A program made the translations under genes and the position numbers. Shown in pieces: positions 9,331-17,223 of a DNA stretch of 64,000 bases. The first letter of the stretch is position 1. Every line of letters starts with the position of its first letter. The notes below the pieces were generated by a model. The model was not told the DNA's origin, made no database searches, and saw only the letters and a program-made list of their open reading frames with translations. This DNA comes from Mycolicibacterium frederiksbergense (GTDB taxonomy: Bacteria; Actinomycetota; Actinomycetes; Mycobacteriales; Mycobacteriaceae), in assembly GCF_029893345.1 (NCBI RefSeq), contig NZ_JARXVE010000001.1, positions 744,001 to 808,000 on the forward strand, in the 5' to 3' direction.

Positions 9331-9575
9331 TGACCAACTGACCTTAGCCATCGCCGATGACGACATCGACGACGGCGCTCCCCTGCCAGTCCCGCTCAGG
9401 GTCTCCTCGACGCCCTTGATGACGCGGCGGACGCTGTCCACGCGGGCACGGGCCGTCGCCGCAGCCAAAGAGGACCTCGCACACGCTGTGCTACACGCCG
9501 ACGGCTAGCGCGGCGGCCTGACCACGCAGCGCGGCCCGACCGCTCTGGGGGCAGCACCTGGGTGGATACTATGAC

Positions 9576-10127
9576 GTGGCCCTTTCTGCAACAGTATTCA
9601 AAGTCGAACTTGGCGTCTCCGATGTCGATCACGGTTACTACGCCGATCACGCGCTGACCGTGGCCCGTCATCCCAGTGAGACCGATGAGCGGATGGTGGT
9701 GCGGTTGTTGGCTTTTGGGCTTCGCGCGCACCGACTCAGCGACGTCGACGGTGAGTTGGTGTTCGGGGCAGGCCTGTCCACCCCTGGCGTACCGGACTTG
9801 CGGCTAGCTGACTACACCGGCCGGATCCTGGAGTGGATCAACGTCGGCCAGCCCGACGAACGCGCCTTGGGCAAGGCGGCCAGCCAGGCCGACCAGGTGC
9901 TGCTCTTCCCGTTCGCCGCCGGCGTGGCCACCTGGTGGCGCACCGTCGGCCCCAAAGTGGCGGGGCTACCGAACCTGTCGGTGGTGCAGATACCGCACGC
10001 ATCGGTGCAGCAACTGGCCCAGACTGTCGATCGACGGGTCTCGGCACAGGTGATGGTGATCGAAGGTCAGGTGACGATGACCGTAGGCGGAGTCGACGTC
10101 ACCTTCACGCCCGAGCTATTGAAATGA
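9576..10127 (+). CDS. YaeQ family protein
   Basis: The 183 residues match the YaeQ family in full length: an N-terminal VFKVELGVSDVDHGYYADHALTVARHPSETDERM segment (cited in parts: DHGYYADHALTVARHPSETD) and the central GRILEWINVGQPDERALGKA. YaeQ adopts a variant PD-(D/E)xK nuclease fold, but its activity is not established; the E. coli protein was noted as a suppressor linked to transcription elongation. The GTG start at 9576 is consistent with the family's N-terminus. It stands alone on the plus strand, 157 bp upstream of an LLM oxidoreductase, with a perfect 16-bp palindrome between them. Confidence 0.85.
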   Translation: MALSATVFKVELGVSDVDHGYYADHALTVARHPSETDERMVVRLLAFGLRAHRLSDVDGELVFGAGLSTPGVPDLRLADYTGRILEWINVGQPDERALGKAASQADQVLLFPFAAGVATWWRTVGPKVAGLPNLSVVQIPHASVQQLAQTVDRRVSAQVMVIEGQVTMTVGGVDVTFTPELLK

Positions 10128-10152
10128 ACGTCTGAGCGCGAGGTGCTAGCTG

Positions 10153-10168
10153 ATGGCGTTAACGCCAT
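10153..10168. promoter_or_regulatory. Perfect 16-bp palindrome ATGGCGTTAACGCCAT
   Basis: A perfect inverted repeat lies 25 bp after the yaeQ stop and about 115 bp before the oxidoreductase start. A related GACGCCAT half follows at once. It is short for a terminator and lacks a T tract, so an operator is more likely. Confidence 0.45.
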
Positions 10169-10284
10169 GGACGCTGACGCCATCATTTCGGGCCTGGCCG
10201 GAATGGTCATGCATCCCCCACACCACAGCATCTCGACTCGATCGTCGTCCACAAATCCATCATTCGCCGTGCAATGATCACCGG

Positions 10285-11157
10285 GTGCGTCTGGGATTGC
10301 ATGCGCTGGGAATCGCGGCCGGGTCCGACCGCGCGATCATCGAGGCCGTTTCAAAGGCTGCCGAACACGGCGGGTTCGCGACGTTATGGGCCGGCGAGCA
10401 CGTCGTCATGGTGGACCAGTCGACATCCCGCTACCCGTACGCCGACGACGGCCAGATCGCCGTACCGGCTGATGCGGACTGGCTCGATCCGTGGATCGCG
10501 CTGAGCTTTGCGGCCGCGGCGACCACCACGATCGGTATTTCCACAGGTGTGCTCCTGTTGCCCGAACACAACCCGGTGATTGTCGCCAAACAGGCCGCAT
10601 CGCTGGACAAGCTGAGCGGCGGGCGATTGACGCTGGGCATCGGAATTGGTTGGTCCCGAGAAGAATTCGAAGCCCTCGGCGTTCCGTTCAAGCGCCGGTC
10701 CGCTCGCACGGCCGAATACGTCGACGCGATGCGCACAATCTGGCATCACGACGTCGCCTCCTTCGGCGGCGAGTTCGTCAACTTCACATCGATCCGCGTC
10801 AACCCCAAACCCGTGCGGGACCGTCGCATTCCGATCGTGCTGGGCGGCAACAGCGACGCCGCGCTGCGCCGGGTCGCGGAATGGGGCGACGGCTGGTACG
10901 GGTTCAACCTGTCCGACACCGACGAAGTCGCCCGGTGCACGTCGCTGATCCGCGGCATGTGCCGCGGAACCGGCCGCGACCCCGGTCGGCTGCGGTTGGC
11001 CGTCGCGCTGCGTGAACCGCGACCCCGCGATGTTCGACCGCTGGCCGAGATGGGTATCGACGAGCTTGTGCTCGTAGCGAGCCCGCCGCCGGATCCCGCC
11101 GACGTCCCCCGCTTCATCGCCGAACTAGCCGCAGAGTGGACGCCGACGCTGGATTGA
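10285..11157 (+). CDS. LLM-class F420-dependent oxidoreductase
   Basis: A luciferase-like monooxygenase-fold enzyme of 290 residues from the GTG at 10285. That start gives the family N-terminus VRLGLHALGI; the frame runs further upstream but without matching sequence. Visible hallmarks are FATLWAGEHVV, STGVLLLPEHNPVIVAKQ, the LSGGRLTLGIGIGWSREEFEALG segment (quoted in part: RLTLGIGIGWSREEFEALG) and a PIVLGGNSDAALRR phosphate/F420-binding region. Enzymes of this group use reduced F420 or FMN to act on small organic substrates; the substrate here is unknown. It is monocistronic. Confidence 0.85.
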   Translation: MRLGLHALGIAAGSDRAIIEAVSKAAEHGGFATLWAGEHVVMVDQSTSRYPYADDGQIAVPADADWLDPWIALSFAAAATTTIGISTGVLLLPEHNPVIVAKQAASLDKLSGGRLTLGIGIGWSREEFEALGVPFKRRSARTAEYVDAMRTIWHHDVASFGGEFVNFTSIRVNPKPVRDRRIPIVLGGNSDAALRRVAEWGDGWYGFNLSDTDEVARCTSLIRGMCRGTGRDPGRLRLAVALREPRPRDVRPLAEMGIDELVLVASPPPDPADVPRFIAELAAEWTPTLD

Positions 11158-11307
11158 ACCAGGCGTGCGATGCGGATGACACGGGTATACGTCCCGGTGA
11201 GCAGACCCTGGTAGCGCGAGTTGTATCGCTGGTTGAGGCGAGTGTCTGCTTGTAATTCAGACACCTAGGCGCTTCCCAGTACGACGACATTCAGCAACTC
11301 TTCAAGG

Positions 11308-11458
11308 CCCGGATTCTTCGAAGACCTCATCGCGACGCTAGCCGCCGACCTGCCCTCGGAGTTCCACATCGACTACACCTTCGACGGCCAAGACCGCATC
11401 GACACAGTCATCGACCAACGCTACGCGCAATGGCGAGCCGACAACCGCTCAGCCTGAC
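11308..11458 (+). pseudogene. C-terminal fragment of an unidentified protein
   Basis: An open frame without a start reads PGFFEDLIATLAADLPSEFH and ends DQRYAQWRADNRSA before a TGA. It looks like a genuine protein tail by codon usage and amphipathic pattern, but the upstream part is missing. I do not recognise the family. Confidence 0.35.
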
Positions 11459-11479
11459 GGTCAGGTTCCACTGCGCCGA

Positions 11480-11860
11480 TCACCAATCGCGCTCCTCGCT
11501 CTCTTCGTCATATCGTCCCCTCGACTGCATGGTCTGAAGGGTTGCGCGGGCAACCGCGGCGATACGGGTCGTCCACCCCGACGCGATCAACTCCTCGCCG
11601 TGCATCGCGTGCGTCGTCTGCAAGGACGTGACCAGCACGTCATGCAAGGATTCGAGATGCCGAACCTCCGCAGGCGTCAGCGTGCTCAAATCACGCCACG
11701 TCGTTGACATGTCGTCATCGATCCAGTCGAAGAAGTAGTTGTAGTAACAACAGTCCCCCACCGCACACACGCCCTCGTCGCCGTCGGCGAGGATCTCTAC
11801 CGCTTCCATGATGCGGTTACGGACACGCTGTTCAACGACCCGCTCACTGGGTTCGCCCAT
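11480..11860 (-). CDS. Hypothetical protein
   Basis: A 126-residue acidic, soluble protein from ATG 11860 (MGEPSERVVE). A longer frame reaches 12052 but that part has no coding character. It is notable for a CCYYNYFFDWIDDD stretch with adjacent cysteines and for an amphipathic C-terminal half rich in Thr and Glu. There is no signal peptide or membrane segment, and no recognised family. Repeat copy C lies about 200 bp upstream. Confidence 0.45.
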   Translation of the reverse strand: MGEPSERVVEQRVRNRIMEAVEILADGDEGVCAVGDCCYYNYFFDWIDDDMSTTWRDLSTLTPAEVRHLESLHDVLVTSLQTTHAMHGEELIASGWTTRIAAVARATLQTMQSRGRYDEESEERDW

Positions 11861-12059
11861 AAGTGGACAGTATGCGGCAGAGCGGCTCACCGTCCGAGAC
11901 CGTCGATACCAGGAATGAACACCTAGTGTCCGCCGACCGAAGCCATCAGCAAAGCTCGCGGACAGCCACCGGGCAGGCTGGCCCGCCTGATGACGTCCGA
12001 GCCATCTGCCAGGGCTGCTCCCCCAAACAGCCGGCCCATCAATATCTAACAAACGTCGG

Positions 12060-12123
12060 AGTACGGCAGAAACGAATAAGGAGGGTTAGCAAGAAACGTC
12101 GCCGTTTTCATCAGATCAATCAG
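12060..12123 (+). repeat. Dispersed repeat, copy C (degenerate, full length)
   Basis: It aligns along the whole repeat without a gap. TTACCAGTA has become TTAGCAAGA and the palindrome reads TTCATCAGATCAATCAG. The 11-nt core is identical to that of copy E at 31.7 kb. Confidence 0.7.
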
Positions 12124-12172
12124 GTTCAGCCCCCCAGCGCCACCCGAAGAGCCGCCGGCTCCTATCGCGCTG

Positions 12173-12550
12173 TCAATATGGCGGCTGTTGTGACCATTGG
12201 CCTTGGGCCGCAACATAGGCCACCGCCTGCTGAACCGCGTCCAGCGCGCTGCGGTACCAGTTGATCTGGGCGGTGAGCTCAGTTAGAGCTGGTTGCTCGA
12301 CTTTGCCGCTGCGTGCTTGGGCCTCAAGGGTTTCGATGATTCCCTTGCACCGCTTCGCCTCGGCGGCAAGCTCATTGTGTGGGACCTGCCACAACGGCAC
12401 GTGCTGCCAGCGAGATCTGAATGCTGCCGACTGCCGCCGCCTGCGCTTATCAGACCTGCCGGCGACCCACGGCTTCACCACAACCTGCCACACCATCAAA
12501 ACAACGAAGGTGGTTAGACCTACCAGCGATCCTTCCGCTGTATTCCTCAC
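12173..12550 (-). CDS. Small single-pass membrane protein
   Basis: About 125 residues from GTG 12550. One transmembrane helix near the N-terminus (LVGLTTFVVLMVWQVVVKPW) is followed by a strongly basic patch (SDKRRRRQ) and a soluble helical domain likely to form a coiled coil (LAAEAKRCKGIIETLEAQA). The basic patch after the helix suggests the soluble part is cytoplasmic. No family is recognised. The frame is open far upstream in low-quality sequence, so the start is uncertain. Confidence 0.45.
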   Translation of the reverse strand: MRNTAEGSLVGLTTFVVLMVWQVVVKPWVAGRSDKRRRRQSAAFRSRWQHVPLWQVPHNELAAEAKRCKGIIETLEAQARSGKVEQPALTELTAQINWYRSALDAVQQAVAYVAAQGQWSQQPPY

Positions 12551-12830
12551 GGGAGTTGATCTGGCCGTGTCGGGCCGGACTGGGCTCGGGCGATCACGGT
12601 CGTCAACATGTTTCCTTCTTCTGGCGAGGCGAGCTGGACCCCTTGTCATGAAGCAGCATAAGGCCGGCTTGCGCGTACCGATGACGGCAATGCTGGACAG
12701 TCGCCGCGGGCCGCGGGCCCGCCAAGACCTCTGAGACGCAGCGGAATCCGCGACGGAGGTTTCTCGCCCCTGGTTGTGCAATTCAGTGCCCACGTTGTTG
12801 AGTTGTCCTGACACCTTGGCTCGTAGGCTC

Positions 12831-13472
12831 CTATCTGGGATCCCGGCCGTTCCAGGCAACGAGGCGGTCGATGGCTGGCGCGTCGTCGGCGATCGGGACG
12901 GCCTCGGCGAACGGGACGCCGACCTCGTCGAGGCCCCTCGAGGCTGAGATCTCCTCGTAGAGAGCTCGGCGGTTCTCGGCCGGGAGGATCTGGCGTGCCC
13001 CGTGGAACGCCGCGGCGACGACGGTGTCGTCCCAGTCGGGCTGCTGACCGGTCGCCGTCGCAAGATCCCACGTGTGGACGGTCAGCTCGGAGAAGTAGGA
13101 CGTCAGCACCTCGGCGCCGCTGCCTTCGATCCACGGCAGTGCCATGGGTCGTTCGAGCACGGCGTCGTCGCCCCAGGCATCCGCGGCTCGCCTCCCCGAC
13201 TCCCGCCACGCATTGGGCCAGCGATCGTCGGCGACAGGGGTCTCAGTGACGGCGAAGGGATCTTCGCCGTTGCCGAGCGCGGCAACTCGGTCAAGCACGC
13301 CGATGAGATGGGCGAGCAGCGCTCGCACGTTCATCTCTGTGCATGGCGTCGGGTCCGTGAGTTGCTCTGGCCGGACGCCGGTAATGACGACCCCGCCGGT
13401 GGCGATGGCACGGTCGAGGATTGGCCGGGGATCCTTGAGGTGGTCCGTGGTGGAACTGGTCGATGTGATCAT
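12831..13472 (-). CDS. TIGR03086-type metal-binding protein (DinB/MDMPI fold)
   Basis: A 213-residue protein of the mycothiol-dependent maleylpyruvate isomerase/DinB-like superfamily, TIGR03086 type. Typical features are LTDPTPCTEMNVRALLAHLI near the N-terminus (first metal-ligand His in AHLI) and ELTVHTWDLATATGQ (second His). These proteins are actinobacterial putative mycothiol- or metal-dependent transferases. I prefer ATG 13472 over GTG 13502 because the latter would start inside the palindrome shared with the divergent YafY-type gene. The arrangement suggests the YafY protein controls it. Confidence 0.8.
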   Translation of the reverse strand: MITSTSSTTDHLKDPRPILDRAIATGGVVITGVRPEQLTDPTPCTEMNVRALLAHLIGVLDRVAALGNGEDPFAVTETPVADDRWPNAWRESGRRAADAWGDDAVLERPMALPWIEGSGAEVLTSYFSELTVHTWDLATATGQQPDWDDTVVAAAFHGARQILPAENRRALYEEISASRGLDEVGVPFAEAVPIADDAPAIDRLVAWNGRDPR

Positions 13473-13496
13473 GGCGCCATTGTGCCGACCGAAACC

Positions 13497-13511
13497 GGTC
13501 ACCTTGTGACC
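13497..13511. promoter_or_regulatory. Operator-like palindrome GGTCAC-CTT-GTGACC
   Basis: A perfect 6+6 inverted repeat with a 3-bp spacer in the roughly 60-bp gap between the divergent TIGR03086 and YafY-type genes. It is well placed to be bound by the YafY regulator and to control both. Confidence 0.55.
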
Positions 13512-13535
13512 AGTTTGATGTGGAAGTGTGGCTGC

Positions 13536-14483
13536 ATGCGAGCCGACCGGCTAGTAGCCATCCTCCTCCTGCTGCAACAGCGCAAGCAGGTCACAGCATC
13601 GGAGGTCGCCCTGGAGTTGGAGGTGTCCGAGCGCACCGCCCGCCGCGACCTCGAAGCGTTGAGCGTCGCCGGGGTGCCCGTTTACTCCATGCCGGGCAGA
13701 GGGGGCGGGTGGCGCCTCTTGGGCGGCGCTCGCACCGACCTCTCCGGGCTGACCGCGAGCGAGGCTCGCGCGCTGTTTCTGGTAGCCGGACCCGCCTCGA
13801 CGGCAACCCCGGGCGTGAAGGCCGCTCTGCGCAAGCTCGTACGCGCGCTGCCCGAGCCCTTCCGAGAGCAGGCCGAGGCAGCCGCGGCATCAGTCGTCGT
13901 AGACCCACGACACTGGGGATCCAGCCAGCTCGAGCCCCGACCACCCCGGTTCCTCGACGAACTTCAAGAGGCGGTGATCCGCGGCGTCCAAGCACGGCTC
14001 GGCTACGTCGACCGCAAGGGCTCGGAGACCGAGCGGACCGTGCACCCATTGGGCATCGTCGCCAAGGGCCCGACGTGGTACCTGGTCTCCAATACGGAGG
14101 CCGGTCGACGGACTTTCCGGATCGACCGTGTCTCGTCGGTCGAGTTGACCGACGATCCCGTCCAACGGCCCCAGGGATTCGACCTCTCCGCGAGCTGGCG
14201 CGAGATCGCCGACGAGGTCGACCGAAGGCGCACCCCCCTCGAGGCCCAGGCCGTGTGCGCTCCCGACGGGCTCGGCCTGCTCCGGATGATGCTCGGGGGC
14301 CGCCTCGAAGTTGGCGGTTCCGCACCCGACGGCCGGATCGAGATCGTGATCCGCGGCCACAACGAGTACGCCCTCGCAGGCGAACTTGCGTGGCTCACCG
14401 AATTGCTCGAAGTCACCGGCCCGCAGGGCGTGCGCGACCACCTCGCCGCGATCGGCACCGCGCTTGTAGCGCGGTACAGCTGA
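13536..14483 (+). CDS. YafY-type transcriptional regulator (HTH + WYL)
   Basis: A 315-residue regulator with an N-terminal HTH_11/DeoR-like winged helix (ADRLVAILLLLQQRKQVTAS, then ELEVSERTARRDLEAL), a middle WYL domain with VHPLGIVAKGPTWYLV, TFRIDRVSSVEL, and a C-terminal WCX extension. WYL domains bind nucleic acid or small ligands. ATG 13536 gives the canonical MRADRL start; ATG 13518 is also possible. It is divergent from the TIGR03086 gene, with a palindrome in the shared promoter. Confidence 0.85.
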   Translation: MRADRLVAILLLLQQRKQVTASEVALELEVSERTARRDLEALSVAGVPVYSMPGRGGGWRLLGGARTDLSGLTASEARALFLVAGPASTATPGVKAALRKLVRALPEPFREQAEAAAASVVVDPRHWGSSQLEPRPPRFLDELQEAVIRGVQARLGYVDRKGSETERTVHPLGIVAKGPTWYLVSNTEAGRRTFRIDRVSSVELTDDPVQRPQGFDLSASWREIADEVDRRRTPLEAQAVCAPDGLGLLRMMLGGRLEVGGSAPDGRIEIVIRGHNEYALAGELAWLTELLEVTGPQGVRDHLAAIGTALVARYS

Positions 14484-14716
14484 TCCGCGCGCCACTCGCT
14501 CGGCATCCTCACATTCGATATCGGCGACCGACAAGGTCTTTCGGCCGCGAACAACTTCGTGGCTTCGCGACCTCTTCCCTAGCCGCCACCAACACCCATT
14601 GGCATGTCCGCGATGGATCTCGTCTGTCAGACCAAGCCAACCAGCGTCAATTCCGCATGATTGTCAGGCGCGCCGGTACGACGTGCGCTGAAAGCGCTAG
14701 ACGATAATCACGACTT

Positions 14717-15631
14717 GTGAGCGAAGAAGCATCGACCCAGGTCGGGCCGCCTCCCAACCTGGCCGTCGGCATTATCAATGCGCTGCGACCTCGGCAATGG
14801 ATCAAAAACGTCCTGGTGGTGGCTGCGCCTTTGGCGACTCTGGGCGGCAATGTCCACTACGACTACCGTGATCTCTTCCTCAAGGTAGGTGTCGCGTTTG
14901 TGGCGTTCAGTTTGGCTGCATCCTCGATCTATCTCGTCAACGACGCCCGTGATGTGGATGCCGACCGCCAGCATCCCACCAAACGCTTCCGGCCGATCGC
15001 CGCCGGGGTGGTCTCCCCCGCCCTTGCCTATTCGTTGGCAATCGCGCTCGCCGCGATCACGCTGGCGATTTCAGCTGCGGTTGCACCACCCCTTGCGCTC
15101 GTGATCGGGGTCTATCTGGCGATCCAGCTCGGCTACTGTTTCGGCCTCAAACATCAAGCCGTTCTTGATATCTGCATTGTCTCTTCGGCCTACCTGATGA
15201 GAGCGATTGCCGGTGGCGCGGCGACCGGCATCCCGCTGTCGCAGTGGTTCTTGTTGGTGATGGCGTTCGCATCGCTGTTCATGGTCGCTGGAAAGCGGTA
15301 TGCCGAACTGCAGCTCGCTGAGCGGACCGGCGCGAAGGTCCGCAAGTCGCTGGAGAGCTATACCAGCACATACCTGCGGTTTGTGTGGACGATGTCCGCC
15401 ACAGCTGTCGTTGTGTGCTACGGACTGTGGGCGTTCGAGCGTGATGGGCATTCCGGGTCATGGTTCGCCGTCTCAATGATCCCGATCACGATCGCAGTCC
15501 TGCGCTATGCCGTTGACGTCGACGGTGGCATTGCCGGCGAGCCGGAAGACATCGTTCTGAACGACCGCGTGCTGCAGGTACTCGGCCTCACATGGATTGT
15601 GATCATGTGTGCTGCAATCGCTTTAGCGTGA
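14717..15631 (+). CDS. ubiA: Decaprenyl-phosphate phosphoribosyltransferase (UbiA family)
   Basis: A 304-residue polytopic UbiA-superfamily enzyme. It transfers phosphoribose from PRPP to decaprenyl phosphate, the first step to DPA, the arabinose donor for arabinogalactan and lipoarabinomannan. The signature NDARDVDADRQHPTKRFRPI at 75-94 supplies the Mg/diphosphate-binding aspartates (D76, D79, D83). About nine hydrophobic helices are visible. The start is GTG 14717. In mycobacteria the essential copy (Rv3806c) sits with glfT2, aftA and other arabinan genes; here the neighbours are unrelated. This is either a relocated gene or a second copy. Confidence 0.85.
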   Translation: MSEEASTQVGPPPNLAVGIINALRPRQWIKNVLVVAAPLATLGGNVHYDYRDLFLKVGVAFVAFSLAASSIYLVNDARDVDADRQHPTKRFRPIAAGVVSPALAYSLAIALAAITLAISAAVAPPLALVIGVYLAIQLGYCFGLKHQAVLDICIVSSAYLMRAIAGGAATGIPLSQWFLLVMAFASLFMVAGKRYAELQLAERTGAKVRKSLESYTSTYLRFVWTMSATAVVVCYGLWAFERDGHSGSWFAVSMIPITIAVLRYAVDVDGGIAGEPEDIVLNDRVLQVLGLTWIVIMCAAIALA

Positions 15632-15682
15632 GTGCCGGTGGCGGTCGGACCCCGCTCCCCTAGTCGCCGAGATGCTCGGACG

Positions 15683-17050
15683 TTACACGCCGCCGCGGCG
15701 CAGCATCCGACCCTGTGCGGTCTGGAAGTCAATCTTCTTGCCGCGCAACCAGGTACTCGTCACGACACCGGCGAGTGCACGTCCGTCGTACGGGCTGATC
15801 GGGTTCTTGTGGTGCAGCTTGTGCACGTCGACGACCTGCGCAGACTCGGGCTCGAAGATCGCGAAGTCGGCGTCGTAGCCGAGGGCGATCTTGCCCTTGT
15901 TGTTCAGTCCGGCGAGCGCGGCGGGTTTGGCCGCCATCCACTCGAGTACCTGCGTGAGCTTTATCCCGCGACGCTTTGCCTCGGTCCAGATCAACGACAG
16001 GCCGAGCTGTAGCGATGCGACACCGCCCCATGCAACGCCGAAGTCACCGTTCTCGACGTCCTTCAGGTCGACCGTCGACGGTGAGTGGTCAGAGACGATG
16101 CAGTCGATCGTGCCGTCGAGCAGGCCCTGCCACAGAAGTTCCCGATTCGACGCCTCACGGATCGGCGGGCAGCACTTGAATGCGGTGGCACCGTTGGGGA
16201 TCTCCTCGGCCAGCAGCGTCAGATAGTGCGGGCACGTCTCGACCGAGATCCTGACGCCATCGCGTTTGGCCGTCGCGAGCATCGGCAGGGCGTCCGACGA
16301 CGACAGGTGCAGGATGTGCGCGCGGGCACCGGTCCACCGAGCGCGCTCGATGACCTCGGCGATCGCCACATTCTCGGCGCCGCGCGGTCGCGACGCCAGG
16401 AAGCGTTCGTACTGGTTGCCCTCGGCCGAGGGGGCGTGATCGATGGCGCGGGAGTCCTCGGCGTGCACGATCATCATGGAGTCGAAGCCGGCCAGCACGG
16501 CCATGTCCTTCTCCATCTCGTCCGCATCGAGATGCGGGAACTCGTCGACGCCGGAGTGCAGGAGGAAGCATTTGAAGCCGAACACGCCATCGTCGTGCAG
16601 ACCGCGCAGATCGTCGGTGTTGCCAGGGATCGCGCCGCCCCAGAAACCGACGTCGATGTGTGTCTTGCCCGACGCAGCGGCACGCTTGGCGTTGAGTGCT
16701 TCGACATTGACCGTCGGCGGAATCGAGTTGAGCGGCATGTCGATCAGCGTGGTCACACCGCCCGCCGCCGCTGCGCGGGTAGCGGAGTCGAACCCCTCCC
16801 ACTCGGTCCGGCCCGGCTCGTTGACGTGGACGTGCGTATCGACCAAGCCTGGGATCATGACCTGCTCGTCGGTGAGTTCGACGATCTCCGTGCCGGTGAG
16901 GCCACTCCCCAGCGGCTCGATCGCGACGACGCGACCGTCGCGGATACCGATCTCGCGGGCGACGATTCCCGCCGTCGTCAGCGTGCGTTCGCCGCGGACC
17001 ACCAGGTCGAATTCAGGGTGGTTCAGCGTCTCGGGCGCGTCGGCGGTCAT
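15683..17050 (-). CDS. allB: Allantoinase
   Basis: A cyclic amidohydrolase that opens allantoin to allantoate. From ATG 17050 it is 455 residues, normal for AllB, with a GGAGAG ribosome site 7 nt upstream; the frame extends to 17116 but crosses the operator. Metal ligands: DTHVHVNEPG at about 71-80, the FKCFLLHSG segment with the carboxylated Lys near 160, then IVHAEDS, ILHLSS and the Asp in SDHSPS. It is divergent from the NCS1 permease, with two GTGGAA-N6-TTCCAC palindromes between them, so it is probably repressed by the IclR protein of the cluster until purine breakdown products accumulate. Confidence 0.92.
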   Translation of the reverse strand: MTADAPETLNHPEFDLVVRGERTLTTAGIVAREIGIRDGRVVAIEPLGSGLTGTEIVELTDEQVMIPGLVDTHVHVNEPGRTEWEGFDSATRAAAAGGVTTLIDMPLNSIPPTVNVEALNAKRAAASGKTHIDVGFWGGAIPGNTDDLRGLHDDGVFGFKCFLLHSGVDEFPHLDADEMEKDMAVLAGFDSMMIVHAEDSRAIDHAPSAEGNQYERFLASRPRGAENVAIAEVIERARWTGARAHILHLSSSDALPMLATAKRDGVRISVETCPHYLTLLAEEIPNGATAFKCCPPIREASNRELLWQGLLDGTIDCIVSDHSPSTVDLKDVENGDFGVAWGGVASLQLGLSLIWTEAKRRGIKLTQVLEWMAAKPAALAGLNNKGKIALGYDADFAIFEPESAQVVDVHKLHHKNPISPYDGRALAGVVTSTWLRGKKIDFQTAQGRMLRRGGV

Positions 17051-17087
17051 CGGCAGCTCTCCATGGCTAGCAGCATAATTCCTCATT

Positions 17088-17105
17088 GTGGAAGTGACAT
17101 TCCAC
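17088..17105. promoter_or_regulatory. IclR-type operator GTGGAA-N6-TTCCAC (site 1)
   Basis: A perfect 6+6 palindrome 38 bp upstream of the allB start. The same 18-bp arrangement recurs at 17198 and a related one at 21721 next to the IclR gene. It is the likely binding site of the allantoin-cluster regulator. Confidence 0.65.
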
Positions 17106-17197
17106 CCTTCGGGCAACTCTAATTGTGAGCGTTGACACAGTCAATCGCGCCAAAAGCTTGACAGTCGGTGTCTGCATGGGACTTACTTACTGAAATC

Positions 17198-17215
17198 GTG
17201 GAATATTACTTCCAC
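17198..17215. promoter_or_regulatory. IclR-type operator GTGGAA-N6-TTCCAC (site 2)
   Basis: Identical arms and spacing to site 1, placed 9 bp before the permease ATG at 17224 and about 60 bp before the alternative start at 17275. An extra ATGGAAT half-site follows immediately. Confidence 0.65.
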
Positions 17216-17223
17216 ATAATGGA

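Noticed and set aside
13520..14707. A long plus-strand frame overlapping the YafY-type gene, Arg/Pro-rich
   Set aside because: It is an out-of-frame shadow of the regulator; the WYL frame has clear family motifs.
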